Shown: positions 1-11,221, counted from the stretch's first letter. The stretch is 64,000 bases of DNA from Chlorocebus sabaeus (GCF_047675955.1 NC_132931.1:1612001-1676000); one strand, 5' to 3'. Numbers and translations are program-made. The notes: a model not told the origin generated them from the sequence alone.

Positions 1-190
1 TGAAAGCGTAATGAGGTAATGTAATAATAACAGCATTAGACCGTGTCTCTAAATGAAAAACATTTTTGCAAGCAGCTAGCACTTATGTAGTGCTTCTCCT
101 ACTGGATCTAACTCAACCACCCTATGAGGCAGGGAGTATTGGTGCTTCCCATTTTTCAGATGTGGAAACTGAGCCTCAGAAGATGGGTTG

Positions 191-504
191 GCTGGTCGGG
201 TGTGGTGGCTCACACCTATATTCCCAGCACTTTGGGAGGCCAAGACGGGGTGGGGGGCGGCAGGATCACTTGAGGTCAGGAGTTCGAGACCAGCCTGGCC
301 AACATGGTGAAACCTCATCTCTACTAAAAGTACAAAAATTAGCCCGGTGTAGTGGCATGCACCTGTAATCCCAGCTACTCAGGAGGCTGAGGCAGGAGAG
401 TCTCTTGAACCTGGGAGGCAGAGATTGCAGTAAGTCGAGGTCATGCCACTGTACTCCAGCCTGGGCCACAGAGTGAGATTCTGTCTCCAAAAAAAAAAAA
501 AAAA
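191..504 (+). mobile_element. Alu (S-like), full length
   Basis: Both monomers are readable from the GGTGTGGTGGCTCACACC head to a terminal A run at 489-504. The middle carries a G-rich interruption (ggggtggggggcgg) near 246. Confidence 0.9.
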
Positions 505-1628
505 GCCTGGAGCCCATCTTCCCTTGCTGGGAAACATCATGTCCCTCCTTGTGGTTGGGACAGAGAGCGAGAAGTGGCAGGGCTGTCACTAGACTGACAG
601 TGATGGTCCTTCCAGAGCCCACAAAGGAGCTGAGGCTGCATCCTGCAGGACAGGGGATTGTGAGGACATCAGGCAGCGGAGTGAGAGGGCTTCCTCTGTA
701 AGCTCGGGGGATGGAGTGAGGGTGACAGGGAGGCTGAGGGCAGCATGGATGCCTGGGAATGTCTGGGTAGATGCCGTCAGTGATCCCTGTCCACCCTTAG
801 ACCGGACGGTCCAGGTGGCCTGGGCCAGTTGTTTGTTCTTGGACGCCTCCCTGGCATGACCAAACCCCCTGGAGAGAGGCCTGGGCCTCAGACGGAGTGA
901 GGGCCACCTACCCCACCCAGGCCCGGAAACGTCTGGGCTGGCAGAGGGCCTGCTGGAGGCTGGTAAGAGGCCCACTTACCATGACGGATAGGGGCCCCAT
1001 CAGGCCACACCAATTAGGCAGTGCCAGGGCGGGGCTATAAATATCTTGGCCACCGACCGGCCTAGGAATGTAAATGGGGTTGTTCAACAAGCAGGGAAAC
1101 ATGTTCGGTTCAGACAGGATGGGTTTTTTGTGCTTTAAAAAACATGTTCTGCCCTCCACGAAGACTTAGAGGTGGGCGGCAATGAGGCCTGTGCCCGAGG
1201 GCTGGCTCCTTGTCCAGTCCCAGCAGGGGAAAGCGCCCATGAAATCAGAGTCTTGCAGGGGAAGTCCCTGGAAGGGCCAGTGCATTTGAAGCCCAGAAAA
1301 GGCCTGAACCTGGCTTGAAGCTTTGTCCCTGGTCACAGGGGACCCTGGGTGAGGGAGCAGCCTAGCCATCTGGTTTGGGGACACGCAGCCCAGCCGGGTA
1401 TCAGGGGCAGCAGCGTCGGGTAGAATCGTCTCCTGACACTGGCCACTCTTCAGAGGTCTCTGCCTTGTTGTGGGTGTGCAGCTGGACACGGTGTCGTGTG
1501 TAGGTTACAGGTCAGGCAAAGAGATGCAAGGGCCAAGGGAGAAGGGCAGGTACTTGGCATGGCTGCAGTGTGGGCCTCTGCAGAGGGATGGGAAACCTTG
1601 CAACGGATGCACCTTACAATCAATGACT
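505..1628. other. Unique upstream sequence, no gene recognised
   Basis: This stretch is G+C-rich and free of recognisable repeats. It has open frames on both strands, but none matches a protein I know and none is bounded by convincing splice sites. The only notable content is the GC-box/TATA-like cluster at 1027-1043 and the repeated AAACATGTTC decamer described in the findings. Confidence 0.5.
1027..1043 (+). promoter_or_regulatory. Candidate GC box plus TATA/MEF2-like element
   Basis: GGGCGGGGC at 1027-1035 abuts CTATAAATA at 1035-1043. A TEAD-type GGAATG follows about 22 bp later. This could be a small TATA promoter or a muscle-type enhancer, but nothing downstream is an obvious transcript, so the call rests on motif spacing alone. 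Confidence 0.25.
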
Positions 1629-1636
1629 TTTTTTCC

Positions 1637-2068
1637 TTTCTTTTTTTTTTTTTTCAGCTCTGTGGCCCAGACTGGAGTGCAGTGATGCGATCCCAGCTCA
1701 CTGCAACCTCTGCTCCCCAGGTTCAAGCGATTCTCCTGCCTCAGTCCCCCAAGTAGCTAGGATTACAAGCATGTCCCACCATGCCTGGCTGATTTTTGTT
1801 TGTTTTTTTTTAGTAGAGATGGGGTTTTGCTATGTTGGCTAGGCTGGTCTTGAATGCCTGACCTCAAGTGATCTGCCCATGTCGGCCTCCCAAAGTGCTG
1901 AGATTACAGGCATGAGCCACCATGCCTGGCTAATTTTTGTAATTTTTTTAGTAGAGATGGGATTTCACCATGTTGGCCAGGTTGGTCTCGAACTCCTGAC
2001 CTCAAGTGATCCATCCACCTCCGCCTCCCAAAGTGCTGGGTTTACAGGCGTGAGCCACCATGCCCGGC
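1637..2068 (-). mobile_element. Antisense Alu with appended second Alu right arm
   Basis: A T run at about 1637 leads into a complete reverse-oriented Alu ending near 1930. The pattern then repeats from TAATTTTTG to CATGCCCGGCC at 2068, which gives one and a half elements, either a tandem insertion or an unequal-exchange product. Confidence 0.85.
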
Positions 2069-3169
2069 CCCAAAGGAGCACTTTTGTGGGAGACCAATGG
2101 GTACATGATATTGGTGTCACTTCTCGGTCTTCAAAAATGATGGACACTGCTGGCTGCTGTGGCTTCTTCCTGCATGGTCGGTCACTCCTGCATATGTCCG
2201 CTGTAGTGGTGCTCCCGGGGACCCCCCTCATCACCCCACAACACCACTCACCACATGGCCAAACAGGTTTGTCTTTTTCCATGTGATTTCTTCTTTTGCT
2301 AGAACATTTATAAAACTCCTTAGGAAGTTTCAGGAACATTAAAGAAGTTAAGGAAAAGTTATAAATGCTTTTCCAGAGGGTAAGAAGAATTAGATTTATT
2401 TCCTACTAGCTAGTCTAGAATTTTATTACTTATTTATGTAAGTTTTAACTTTATAATCTGTCTGGAGGTCGTTTCAGTGCCAAGAGTGGCATAGTCTCCT
2501 GGTGATGCTGAGCCCATGTCCCAAGGTTGGGGTCCTGGTTCCAGTGTCCAGCTCTAACCCCGGCCACTGTGTGTGTCTGGGCAAGCTGCCAACCCTCTCT
2601 GGGCCTCAGATTCTCTTTGTCAAAGGAAAGGCACCTCTCTGTGCCATGATGCTGTGAACGTCTTCCCTGCTGGTGGGGTATCCCTGGCACCCCCAACCCA
2701 CTCTTCCTTTTCCTGGAGGTCACTGTTGACCTGGGTGAGAGTGTTTGGGTGGTGGGTGGGGGCCACAGTCAGGCAGGAGTCGGCCAAGGAGTGAGCAGCA
2801 GGTGAGAAATGGAAACACGTGTGCAGACAGCTCTTTGCAGTTTGGCTGTGACAGAGAGGTGAGAGATGGAGGCAGCCAGAGGTGGGCGTAGGGTTCAAGG
2901 AGGGGTTCTTTTATTTTGCTCATGGAATGCTTAAATGCCAATGAGAAGGTGCTGAGAAAAGCTGGCGTGGCTGGAACCCTAAAGGTGGTGCATGGGCTGA
3001 GACATCTGAGCAGGTAGAGGGGAGGGAAGGGGAACCAGAGATGGATGGGGTAGAAGTGGTCTCTTGTCAACAGGGAGGTGGCCACAGGCTTGGACATTTG
3101 GAGACACAAGGGCAAGGACAGTCCCCTAGAGCTAGCCTCAGGCTGAGGACGAAGGATCAGCTCTCAGAC
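2069..3169. other. Unique upstream sequence, no gene recognised
   Basis: No repeat family or coding segment is recognisable. AT-rich at 2280-2460, then G-rich. Reading frames are short and unlike known proteins. Confidence 0.5.
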
Positions 3170-3171
3170 AG

Positions 3172-3470
3172 TGATGGGTGTGGTGGCTCATGCCTGTAAT
3201 CCCAGCACTTTGGGAGGCTGAGGAGGGTGCATCACTTGAGGTCAGAAGCTTGAGACCAGCCTGGCCAACATGGTGAAACCCCATCTCTACTAAAAATGCA
3301 AAAAAAATTAGCCAGGCGTGGTGGTGCATGCTTGTAATCCCTGCTACTCAGTAGACTGAGGTGGGAGAAGCATCTCTTGAACCCGGGAGGCGGAGCTTGC
3401 AGTAAGCCGAGTTCGCACCATTGCACTCCAGCCTGGGTGACAGAGTGAGACTCTGTCTCAAAAAAAAAAA
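3172..3470 (+). mobile_element. Alu, full length
   Basis: Runs from GGTGTGGTGGCTCATGCC to an A run at 3460-3470. The flanks share TCTCAGACAGTGA on both sides (3161 and 3477), a clear target-site duplication. Confidence 0.92.
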
Positions 3471-3840
3471 AGAAGTTCTCAGACAGTGAAGGGGGAAAGG
3501 ATTGCTGTGCAAGAGCTCAAACAGAGTGAAGCCCAAAACCAGCTGGGACCTGGGCCACAAGTCGTCGTGGGCCGGGTTCAGAGGACACGGTTGACCTGAA
3601 GCCAGGACTCACTGCAGTGAACAACCTATACCACGATATGGGGCCATTTAACTTGCCACATAGACAGAAGAAGAAGGAGAGTGGTAAGAGCGTTTGGGGC
3701 AAAGAGCATAAAGATGGTAAATTCAGGAAGTGAAAGGACACTGAAGGCTTGCGCTCTAGAGCAGCGATAATGGGGTTGAGGTGCAGAGACCTGATTTAAG
3801 AGCTGTCAGGGTTAGAATGGGTAGGACTTGGCAGGTGATG
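3471..3840. other. Unique upstream sequence
   Basis: Nothing recognisable apart from the right copy of the Alu target duplication at its left edge. Confidence 0.5.
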
Positions 3841-4100
3841 ATGGTGAGGCAGGTGGATCACTTAAGGCCAGGAGTTCGAGACCAGCTCACTACAACATGG
3901 TGAAACCCCATCTCTACTAAAAATACAAAAATTAGCCGGGTGTGATGGCGGGCACCTGTAATCCCAGCTACTCAGGAAGCTGAGGTAGGAGAATCGCTTG
4001 AACCCGGGAGGCAGAAGTTGCAGTGAGCCAAGATCGCGCCACTGTACTCCAGCCTGGGCAACAGAGGGAGACTCCATCTCAAAAAACAAAACAAAACAAA
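3841..4100 (+). mobile_element. 5'-truncated Alu
   Basis: Starts inside the left monomer at GAGGCAGGTGGATCAC and ends in an A-rich tail of the (CAAAA)n type. Confidence 0.88.
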
Positions 4101-4117
4101 ATTTTATTTTTATTTAT

Positions 4118-4198
4118 ACACACACACACAGACATATACATACACACACACAAATATACATGTGCTCTAATGCAGAGAGAGAGAGAGAGAGAGAGAGA
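4118..4198. repeat. Compound CA and GA microsatellite
   Basis: Alternating CA tracts interrupted by ATATAC lie at 4118-4157, followed by a pure GA run at about 4174-4197. It probably seeded in the A-rich tail of the preceding Alu. Confidence 0.9.
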
Positions 4199-4491
4199 AT
4201 TTTGCTATGCTGCCCGGACTGGTTTCAAGCTCCTGGCCTTAGGCAATCCTCCCACCTTGGCCCCCCAAAATGCTGGTATTAAAGTATTTATTTAATTTTA
4301 GGTGGTTTTTGTTTCTTGGGGGGGCTGTTTTTTGGAGATAGGGTCTTGCTCTATTGCCCAGGGTGGAATGTAGTGGCTGTTCACCGGTACCATCATAGCT
4401 CACTGCATCCTTCAACTCCTGGCTCAAGCAGTCTTCTCACCTCAGCCTCCTGAACAGCTGGGACCACAGGCATGCGCCACCACACCTGGCT
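4199..4491 (-). mobile_element. Old antisense Alu/FLAM fragments
   Basis: A diverged right-arm piece (4199-4280) is followed, after a short T- and G-rich joint, by a left-monomer piece with TCTTGCTCTATTGCCCAGG (4331-4491). High divergence suggests AluJ or free left monomers. Confidence 0.7.
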
Positions 4492-4837
4492 ATCCCACAC
4501 AATATGAGACCAGGAAGTTGTCATCTGTGTGGAGAGGAATAAGTGTAATCCCATGTCGGGGGGTAGTCTAAAACAACTTGGAGAGTACCTTTAGATCTGG
4601 ATTTTGGGGCTCAGCCTTGGCATGGGAAGGAAGCATGGTGTGTGGCAATGGTTACCAGACTTCTTCAGTAGTTTAAAACAATAAAAAAAAAAAAAATGAA
4701 AGACTGATACAGTGTTGTTCTCTTTTAATTTTGCCAAGGAAAGTCTTTAAAAAAAAAAACAAAAAACAAACCTCTGTTGTTCCTGTGAGGTAACACTAAA
4801 ACGTGGCAAAACACAATCTCAACAACAGCAAAATAGC

Positions 4838-4970
4838 AGCTAGGTGTGGTGGCACTCGCCTGTAGTCACAGCTACTTGTGAGGCTTAGGTGGGAGGATTG
4901 GTTGAGTCCAGGAGCTGGAGTCTGCAGTGAGCCATGATCCTACCACTGTGCTCCACCCTGCTACTGCTAA
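4838..4970 (+). mobile_element. Alu fragment (right arm)
   Basis: Short diverged segment from AGGTGTGGTGGCACTCGCC to CCACTGTGCTCCACC, without a polyA tail. Confidence 0.75.
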
Positions 4971-5135
4971 ACAGGTTAGCGGTGTCAGGAGGGTCTTCCC
5001 TCTTGCTGCTCGGTGTCTAGAACATTCTTGCCCAGATATTTGCATAGCACCACAGCTGGCTCCCTCATCTTTTATTCAGGTCACCTCACGAGGCCGCTCC
5101 TGTCTATTTTAAAGCTGCAAGCTTCTTGGTTGCAG

Positions 5136-5445
5136 TTTTTTTTTTTTTTTTTTTTTTTCTTTTTGAGACAGGGTCTTGCTCTGTCACCCAGGCTGGAGTG
5201 CAGTGGAAAGATCACTGCTCACTGCAGCCTCAACCTCCCAGGCTCATGTGATCCTACCACCTCAGCCTCCAGAGTGGCTGGGACTATAGGTACAGGCCAC
5301 CATGCCTGGCTAATTTTTGTATTTTTAGTAGAGATGTGGTTTTACTATGTTGGCCAGGCTGGTCTCAAACTCCTGACCTCAGGTGATCAGCCCACCATGG
5401 CCTCCCAAAGTGCTGGGATTACAGGTGTGAGCCACCGCACCCGGC
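5136..5445 (-). mobile_element. Antisense Alu, full length
   Basis: Begins with 23 or so T residues and closes with CCGCACCCGGCC. It creates a spurious 156-codon open frame on the + strand, which is not a gene. Confidence 0.93.
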
Positions 5446-5582
5446 CAGTCCTCTCTGTCTTAACTTTCACAAGGAAACTTTGAATTGATATCCACTTTTT
5501 GTTACTGCTTTCCTCAGGCCTTTTCTGTCTTTAAAACCAACCTCTTCTGCTCAGCCCATTGAACACCCATTCTGGGCCCAGG

Positions 5583-5872
5583 GGCCTAGGCTCATGCCTG
5601 TAATCCCAGCACTTTGGGAGGCTAAGATGGTCAGATTGCTTGAGTCCAGGAGTTTGAGACCAGCCAGGGCGACATGGCAAAACCTTGTCTCTACAAAAAA
5701 ATCCCAAAAACTAGGTGGGTGTGGTGGCACACACCTATCATCCCAGCTACTGGGGAGGGGGAGGCAGGAGGATCACTTGAGCCAGGGAGTTGGAGGCTGG
5801 AGTGCACCGAGATTGCACCACTGTGCTCCAGTCTGGGTGACTGAGATGCTGTCTCAAAAAAAAAAAAAAAAA
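5583..5872 (+). mobile_element. Alu
   Basis: Sense copy with an A run at 5856-5872. The flank motif AACACCCATTCT before it resembles AACACTCATTCT after it, consistent with an aged target duplication. Confidence 0.9.
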
Positions 5873-6067
5873 CACTCATTCTGTTTTACAGAATGGTTTA
5901 TAGAATGGTGTGTTGCCTGATTCTGTAATCACAAAAGTCTGTTAAGATCTTTAAAGTAAATGCTATTCTGTCTTTTGGTAATAGCAATTACCACCATCTA
6001 ATGTACTACTGTAAATTTATTGTTTATTCCCTCCTCCACCTCCTTGGCACAGGAACTTTGTGTTTTG

Positions 6068-6367
6068 TTTGTTTGGTTTTGTTTTGAGACGTAGTTTCAC
6101 TCTTGTTACCCAAGCTGGAGTGCAATGGCGCAATCTCAGCTCACTGCAACCCCCACTTCCCAGGTTCAAGTGGTTCTCTTGCCTCAGCCTCCCAAGTTGC
6201 TGGGATTGCAGGTATGCACCACCACGCCTGGCTAATTTTGTATTTTCAGTAGAGATGGGGTTTCTCCATATTGGTCAGGCTAGTCTTGAACTCCTGACCT
6301 CAGGTGATCTGCCCGCCTCGGCTTCCCAAAGTGCTAGGATTACAGGTGTGAGCCACCGCGCCTGGCC
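6068..6367 (-). mobile_element. Antisense Alu
   Basis: Head at TTTTGTTTTGAGACG, end at CGCGCCTGGCC. The T tail is mixed with G. Confidence 0.92.
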
Positions 6368-6488
6368 TTACTTTTGTTTTATACTGTTGTACCCTCAGCA
6401 AAGCACACATTAGGCACTTAGGAAGAATCTGAGAAACGAATCAATTAATCCCCACTTTAACAATAACGAATAATGACTAGAAATTCAG

Positions 6489-6932
6489 GCCGGGCGCGGT
6501 GGCTCATTCCTGTAATCCCAGCACTTTTGGCGACAAAGGCTGGTGGATCACTTGTGGTCAGGAGTTCAAGACTAGCCTGGTCAATATGGTGAAACCCTGT
6601 CTCTAGTAAAAATACAAACATTAGCGGGCGCGGTGGCTCACGCCTGTAATCCTAGCACTTTGGGAGGCCAAGATAGGCAGATCACTTGAGGTCAGGATTC
6701 AAAACCAGCCTGGCCAACATGGTGAAATCCTGTATGGACTAAAAATACAAAACAAAAACAAAAAAACAAAAACAAAACAACTGGGCGTGGTGGCAGGTGC
6801 CTGTAATTCCAGCTACTCAGGAGGCTGAGGTGGGAAAATCGCTTGAACCCAGGAGGCGGAGGTTGCAGTGAGCTGAGATCGCACGACTGAACTCCAGTTC
6901 AGAGTGAGACTCTCAAAAAAAAAAAAAAAAAG
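6489..6932 (+). mobile_element. Two sense Alus in tandem, first truncated
   Basis: A left monomer starts at GGCCGGGCGCGGTGG (6489) and stops at about 6625, where a second head (GGGCGCGGTGGCTCACGCC) begins. The second copy runs to the A run at 6915-6932. Confidence 0.88.
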
Positions 6933-7212
6933 ACGGAAAAATTAGGCAACCTGTCCAAGAACACCGCAGCGATAATTAGCAAAGCTGGGATTTCTCACAG
7001 CCACAGCATAGTATTTTCTTTTTTTTCTTGCTATGACTGCACGTTACGCCATTGATGGCATCCAGGACGCACAGCAATTAGTATTTACTGTTTTAACATT
7101 CCTTACATGGGAATCACGTAAAGAATCACGTACACAGGATTCAATTTGTGACTCAACCATTAATACTTTGTGACACTGGCTAATTTATTTCACTTCTGGG
7201 TGTCGAGTATGT

Positions 7213-7470
7213 TGTTTTTGAGACAGGATCTCGCTCTGCTGTCACCTGGCCTGGAGTTCAGAGATGGGATCTCTGCACCCTCAACTTCCTGGGCTATCAA
7301 ACGATCCTCCCACCTCACCCTCCCCAGTAGTTGGGACCACAGGTGCCCGCCATCATGCCCGGCTGATTTGTAAAATTTCTTTTGTAGAGACGGGGGTCTT
7401 GCTCTGTGGCCCAGGCTGGTTTCGAACTCCTGGTCTCAAGCGATCCTCCTGCCTGAGCCTCCTAAAGATT
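7213..7470 (-). mobile_element. Antisense Alu at the edge of the CpG island
   Basis: Old diverged copy from TTTTGAGACAGGATCTCGC to GCCTCCTAAAGATTC. It marks the upstream limit of the unique promoter region. Confidence 0.8.
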
Positions 7471-7836
7471 CAGCTGCTTTTGAATCAAGCGATCGCCTTA
7501 AGACCTTTTAACTCGAACACCTGTCACATCCTAGGATCCGCGAAGGGCTGAAACTCATAGTTTTTAAAGCGTCCCTCGGCGCAGTGGCTCTGCTCCACCT
7601 GCCATTCGCGCTACCACCGCGGCCGCAGCGTTGCCCTCCGGCTGCTGCGCGTCGGAAGCCGGAAGCAGGGACTGAGCCACAGATTAGGAAACGCCGGTTT
7701 CTCCAGGGCTCCCCAGCGCCCCAGCTTTAGCCCAGAGGCCGCCCTCTTCCATTTGCTCTTCGGCGTCAGGGCGTTACCCCACTTAGCTCAACGCTTTGGA
7801 TCCACTCGCACTTCCTTCCGTCAAGAACCAAAGGCC

Positions 7837-7848
7837 CCGGAAGTGACG
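7837..7848 (+). promoter_or_regulatory. Composite ETS/CRE site
   Basis: CCGGAAGTGACG joins an ETS core (CCGGAAGT, GABP type) to a CREB/ATF core (TGACG) with overlap, a pairing common close to the start of TATA-less promoters. It lies about 50-150 bp upstream of the presumed exon 1. Confidence 0.6.
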
Positions 7849-7887
7849 TTTACGCGCCGTGCGTGACGTGCGCTCGCTGGCGGTGCC

Positions 7888-7898
7888 GGGGGCGGGGC
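7888..7898 (+). promoter_or_regulatory. GC box (SP/KLF type)
   Basis: GGGGGCGGGGC fits the SP1 consensus and sits just before the most likely transcription start zone. Confidence 0.6.
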
Positions 7899-7899
7899 G

Positions 7900-8001
7900 A
7901 GCAGGAGGGTGGGTGTGAGGCGGGAGCGAACCTGGGAGCCCCGACTTACCCGAGCGAAGCGGGAGAGCGGCGGTTTGGACGCCGGCGGAGACGCGGGCGA
8001 G
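7900..8001 (+). other. RABGEF1: RABGEF1 exon 1 (5' UTR); start approximate
   Basis: The 3' boundary is the donor GCGAG|GTACGG at 8001/8002, a good match to the U1 consensus within the CpG island. The segment upstream to the GC box contains no ATG, so translation would begin in exon 2. The 5' boundary is a guess from the promoter motifs. Exon identity is inferred from position and from orthologous gene structure; the splice join itself is not visible. Confidence 0.6.
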
Positions 8002-8919
8002 GTACGGAGCGGACGGACTGGAGCTAAAAGCTGCCCAGCTCTCAGCTACGGGAGGGGGAGGGCGGGGCGTCTCGGGCTGGGGGCGGCAGGGCGATCGGTC
8101 CGTGCCGTCCGCGGGGCCGGGGCAGTTGCGCGTCGGTGCCTCCCGCTGTCCTTCGTCCCACATTCCGTCCCCCGTCACTGCCGCCTTCCCTGTTCCAGGC
8201 CGCCCTCGGCTCCCTTAATCCTCACAGTGCGCGGCCTCTACGTCCCAGGCGCTTGTTGCCGGAATCTCCATCGCCGGCCGAGCCCCGACGGCCTGACGCG
8301 GAGCATTTCCTGGCCACCTCCCTCTCCGGCGGCTCCCCTCGGCCTGGCTCCCACCTTCCGTCCAGGCCGCTAGCTCCGAAGCAACACCTGTGGTCGCGCG
8401 GGGCCCCTCCCACGACCTCCCCGGAACGCGCCGGTATGGGACACTCGGACCCAGACCACAGCCCCCGGCTGCGGCAGGGGCGCTGGTACTTGATCCCGCG
8501 TCACTCTGGGGGGACAGAAGCGTCCCGGAATTGGGAGGGGATTTGAAGCCTGTGGTCCTGACTTCCACCCCGTGGCTGAGGGCGAGGCTGCGGGGCTGGG
8601 GTTAGGAGCAGAAGTCCCTACTTCCTAACTGTCTGGGAGGAGAGCCGAGGGATGCCCATCACGGAAGTTTAGGGAGAGAGAGGGAGGGACTCTGCCGCTT
8701 TGGAGGCTAGGTCATAGGCAGCTGGCGGTGTCTCAGCGCGGGTGACCAATCCTTGTGGTTGGGAAATGTGTCGTGGGCGCCCGTGGGCTCGTTTTGCCTT
8801 TACGATTAGGTAGGAAATTTTCCCAGGACGAGTTTACAGGAGCACCTTGGGAGTTGGTTTTTGGCTTGGAGAGCTACTTTCCCCCCTCTAAACCTAAAAC
8901 TGCTTTGTTTTTCTTTATT

Positions 8920-9030
8920 ATTTTTTTCGAGATAGGATCTCACAGTGTTGCCCAGGCTGGTGGCAAACTCCTGGTCTTAAGCGATCCTCCCGCCTCGGCC
9001 TCCCAGAGTACTGGGATTATAGGCGTGAAC
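8920..9030 (-). mobile_element. Antisense Alu right-arm fragment
   Basis: Diverged piece from TTTTTTTCGAGATAGG to TTATAGGCGTGAACC, inside the intron just beyond the CpG island. Confidence 0.75.
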
Positions 9031-9065
9031 CGGATTCTTTAACTGTTGTTGAAGAGTCTGTTCTG

Positions 9066-9379
9066 GCCGGGCGCGGTGGGTCACTTCTGTAATGCCAGCA
9101 CTTTGAAAGGCCGAGGCGGGCGGATCATGAGGTCAGGAGATCGAGACTATCCTGCCTCACACGGTGAAACCCCGTCTCTACTAAAAATACAAAAAAAAAA
9201 AAAAAAAAAAAAAAATTAGCCGGGCGTGGTGGCGGGCACTTGTAGTCCCAGCTACTCGGGAGGCTGAGGCAGGAGAATGGCATGAACCCGGGAGGCGGAG
9301 GTTGTAGTGAGCTGAGATTGCGCCACTGCACTCCAGCCTAGGCGACAGAACCAGACTCCATCTCAGAAAAAAAAAAAAG
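9066..9379 (+). mobile_element. AluY-like with expanded middle A tract
   Basis: Well-preserved head GGCCGGGCGCGGTGGG, with a 24-26 A run at about 9190-9215 where the normal AATACAAAAAATTAGCC linker sits, then the tail A run at 9368-9378. AGTCTGTTC flanks both ends. Confidence 0.93.
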
Positions 9380-9823
9380 TCTGTTCCTTAAAATTGTTGT
9401 ACCAAGATACTTGCCAGAGATACAAGAAAATGTGATTATATTATTAATATTTAATGATAAATAACATTTTGCTTTTAAGAGTTACTGATTCATATCCGCA
9501 GGATTAAGAAATGTTCAGGATTTGAATTTTTAATGACCTTCTAAGCAGTCATGTTTCTGCTCTGCTCTCTAGAAGTTAGCCAGTTAAGGAGAAGGGACAG
9601 TCAAGATACTTTGAAAACAGTGTGGTAAGCAGTGTGAGCTAAGATGGAGCACTGAGGAAGGAGCCGGGCATTTAGGCCATGCTGTTGGGTGTGGGGCCTG
9701 GAAGGGATCAGGGAATACTTTCTGCAGGTGTCCTGAAGAATGAGTAACATTCAGACTAACAGGGTGGAGTGATGGAGAGGGGCGAACCAAAGGAGAGGAG
9801 ACCAGTAACTATAAGGAGGTGCT

Positions 9824-10112
9824 TATTTATTTGGAGACAGGGTCTCACTTTGTCACCCAGGCTGGAGTACAGTGACAAGATCATGAGTCACTGAAGTCTC
9901 AACTGCCTGGGCTCAAGTGATCCTCCCACCTCTGCCTTCCGAGTAGCTGAGACTGCAGATGGGTGCTGTCACACCCAGCTGATTTTTAAATATTTTGTAA
10001 AGATGGGGTCTTGCTGTGTTGCCCAGGCTGGTCTCAAACTCCTGGACTCAAGTAATCCTCCTGCTTCAAGTGTCCCAAAGTGCTGAAATTACAGGCATCA
10101 GCTACAGAGCCT
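9824..10112 (-). mobile_element. Antisense Alu (old)
   Basis: From TTATTTATTTGGAGACAGG to CAGAGCCTGG. Many substitutions, probably AluJ. Confidence 0.85.
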
Positions 10113-10237
10113 GGAGGGTGGTTATTAAAGAGAAAAAGTGCAGGACAGACATACAGGAGCTTAGGATTTATCTGATGGTAACAGAACCAGGGAAGGGTTT
10201 TTAGCTGGATCCTTGTGTGGTTAAAATGGGTTTCTCT

Positions 10238-10532
10238 GGCTGGGCGCTGTGGCTCATGCCTGTAATCCCTGCACTTTGGGAGGCCGAGGCAGGCGGATCA
10301 CGAGGTCAGGAGTTTGAGACCAGCCTGAACAACATGGTGAAACCCCGTCTCTACTAAAAACACTAAAATTAGCTGGGCGTGATGGTGCCTGCCTGTAATC
10401 CTAGCTACTCAGGAGGCTGAGGCAGGAGAATTGCTTGAACCCAGGAGGCGAATGTTTTGGTGAGCTGAGATTGCACCAGTGTACTCCAGCCTGGGCAACA
10501 GAGCGAGACTTCATCTCAAAAAAAAAAAAAAG
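10238..10532 (+). mobile_element. Alu
   Basis: Head GGCTGGGCGCTGTGGC, A run at 10519-10532. Confidence 0.92.
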
Positions 10533-10545
10533 GAAAAGAAATGTG

Positions 10546-11131
10546 TCTGTCTCTGTCTGTCACTCAGGCTGGAATACAGTGGCAGAAACATAGCTTACTG
10601 CAGCCTCCACCACCCAGGCTTAAGCGAGCCTCTGTCTCAGCCTCCCAAGTAGCTGGTACCACAGGCCTGCCACCTACTAATTTAGCTTGCCTAGCTAAAT
10701 TTTTTTTTTTTTTTTTTTTGATACGGAGTCTTGCTCTGTCGCCCAGGCTGTTGTGCAGTGGTGCGATCTTGGCTCACTGCAAACTCCGCCTCCCGGGTTC
10801 ACGCCATTCTCCTGCCTCAGCCTCCTGAATAGCTGGGACTACAGGTGCCCGCCACCATGCCTAGCTAATTTTTTGTATTTTTAGTGGAGATGTGGTTTCA
10901 CCGTGTCAGCCAGGATAGTCTCAATCTCCTGACCTTGTTATCCACTCTCCTTGGTATTCCAAAGTGCTGGGATTACAACTGTGAGTCATCACACCTGGCC
11001 TAAATTGTTTTGTAGAGATGGAATCCCTATATGTTTCCCAGGGTGGTCTCCAACCCCTGGCCTCAAGTGATTCTCTAGCCTCAGCCTCCCAAAGTGTTGG
11101 GATTACAAACATGAGCCACTGCACCCAGCCC
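10546..11131 (-). mobile_element. Antisense Alu interrupted by a younger antisense Alu
   Basis: The outer element spans 10546-10699 and resumes at about 11000-11131 with TAAATTGTTTTGTAGAGATGG. The inner AluY-like copy occupies 10700-10999, from the T run to CACACCTGGCC. The outer left and right arms join correctly if the inner copy is removed. Confidence 0.85.
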
Positions 11132-11221
11132 TAACGTGGAATTTTATGTAGCTCTTACACACAGGCTGCTATGTAGCTGATAAGGATAAATGTTTTCAGT
11201 GTGGTGCTTGATTATTTGCTC

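Larger units (their letters stand above)
7545..8620 (+). promoter_or_regulatory. RABGEF1: CpG-island promoter of RABGEF1
   Basis: About 1.1 kb of G+C-rich, CpG-dense sequence with no repeats contrasts sharply with its surroundings. It contains paired ETS cores at 7653-7666, a composite ETS/CRE site at 7837, a second CRE-like TGACGTG at 7864, a GC box at 7888 and no TATA box. This is the usual architecture of a broadly expressed housekeeping promoter. A splice donor at 8001/8002 places exon 1 inside the island. Transcript ends cannot be read from sequence, and divergent transcription is possible. Confidence 0.85.

Noticed and set aside
589..1489. Several open frames in the upstream unique region
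   Set aside because: No recognisable domain, no splice or start context, and overlapping frames on the same strand.
5013..5483. 156-codon open frame on the + strand
   Set aside because: It lies almost wholly in an antisense Alu. The peptide is the usual translation of reverse Alu (LSPRLECSG-type), not a gene.
1..7500. 3' end of a KCTD7-like neighbour upstream
   Set aside because: KCTD7 lies upstream of RABGEF1 in primates, but I recognise none of its coding sequence here.
7783..8568. Long open frames on both strands in the CpG island
   Set aside because: G+C-rich sequence has few stop codons. The peptides are low complexity (Pro, Arg, Gly) and ignore the exon 1 donor.
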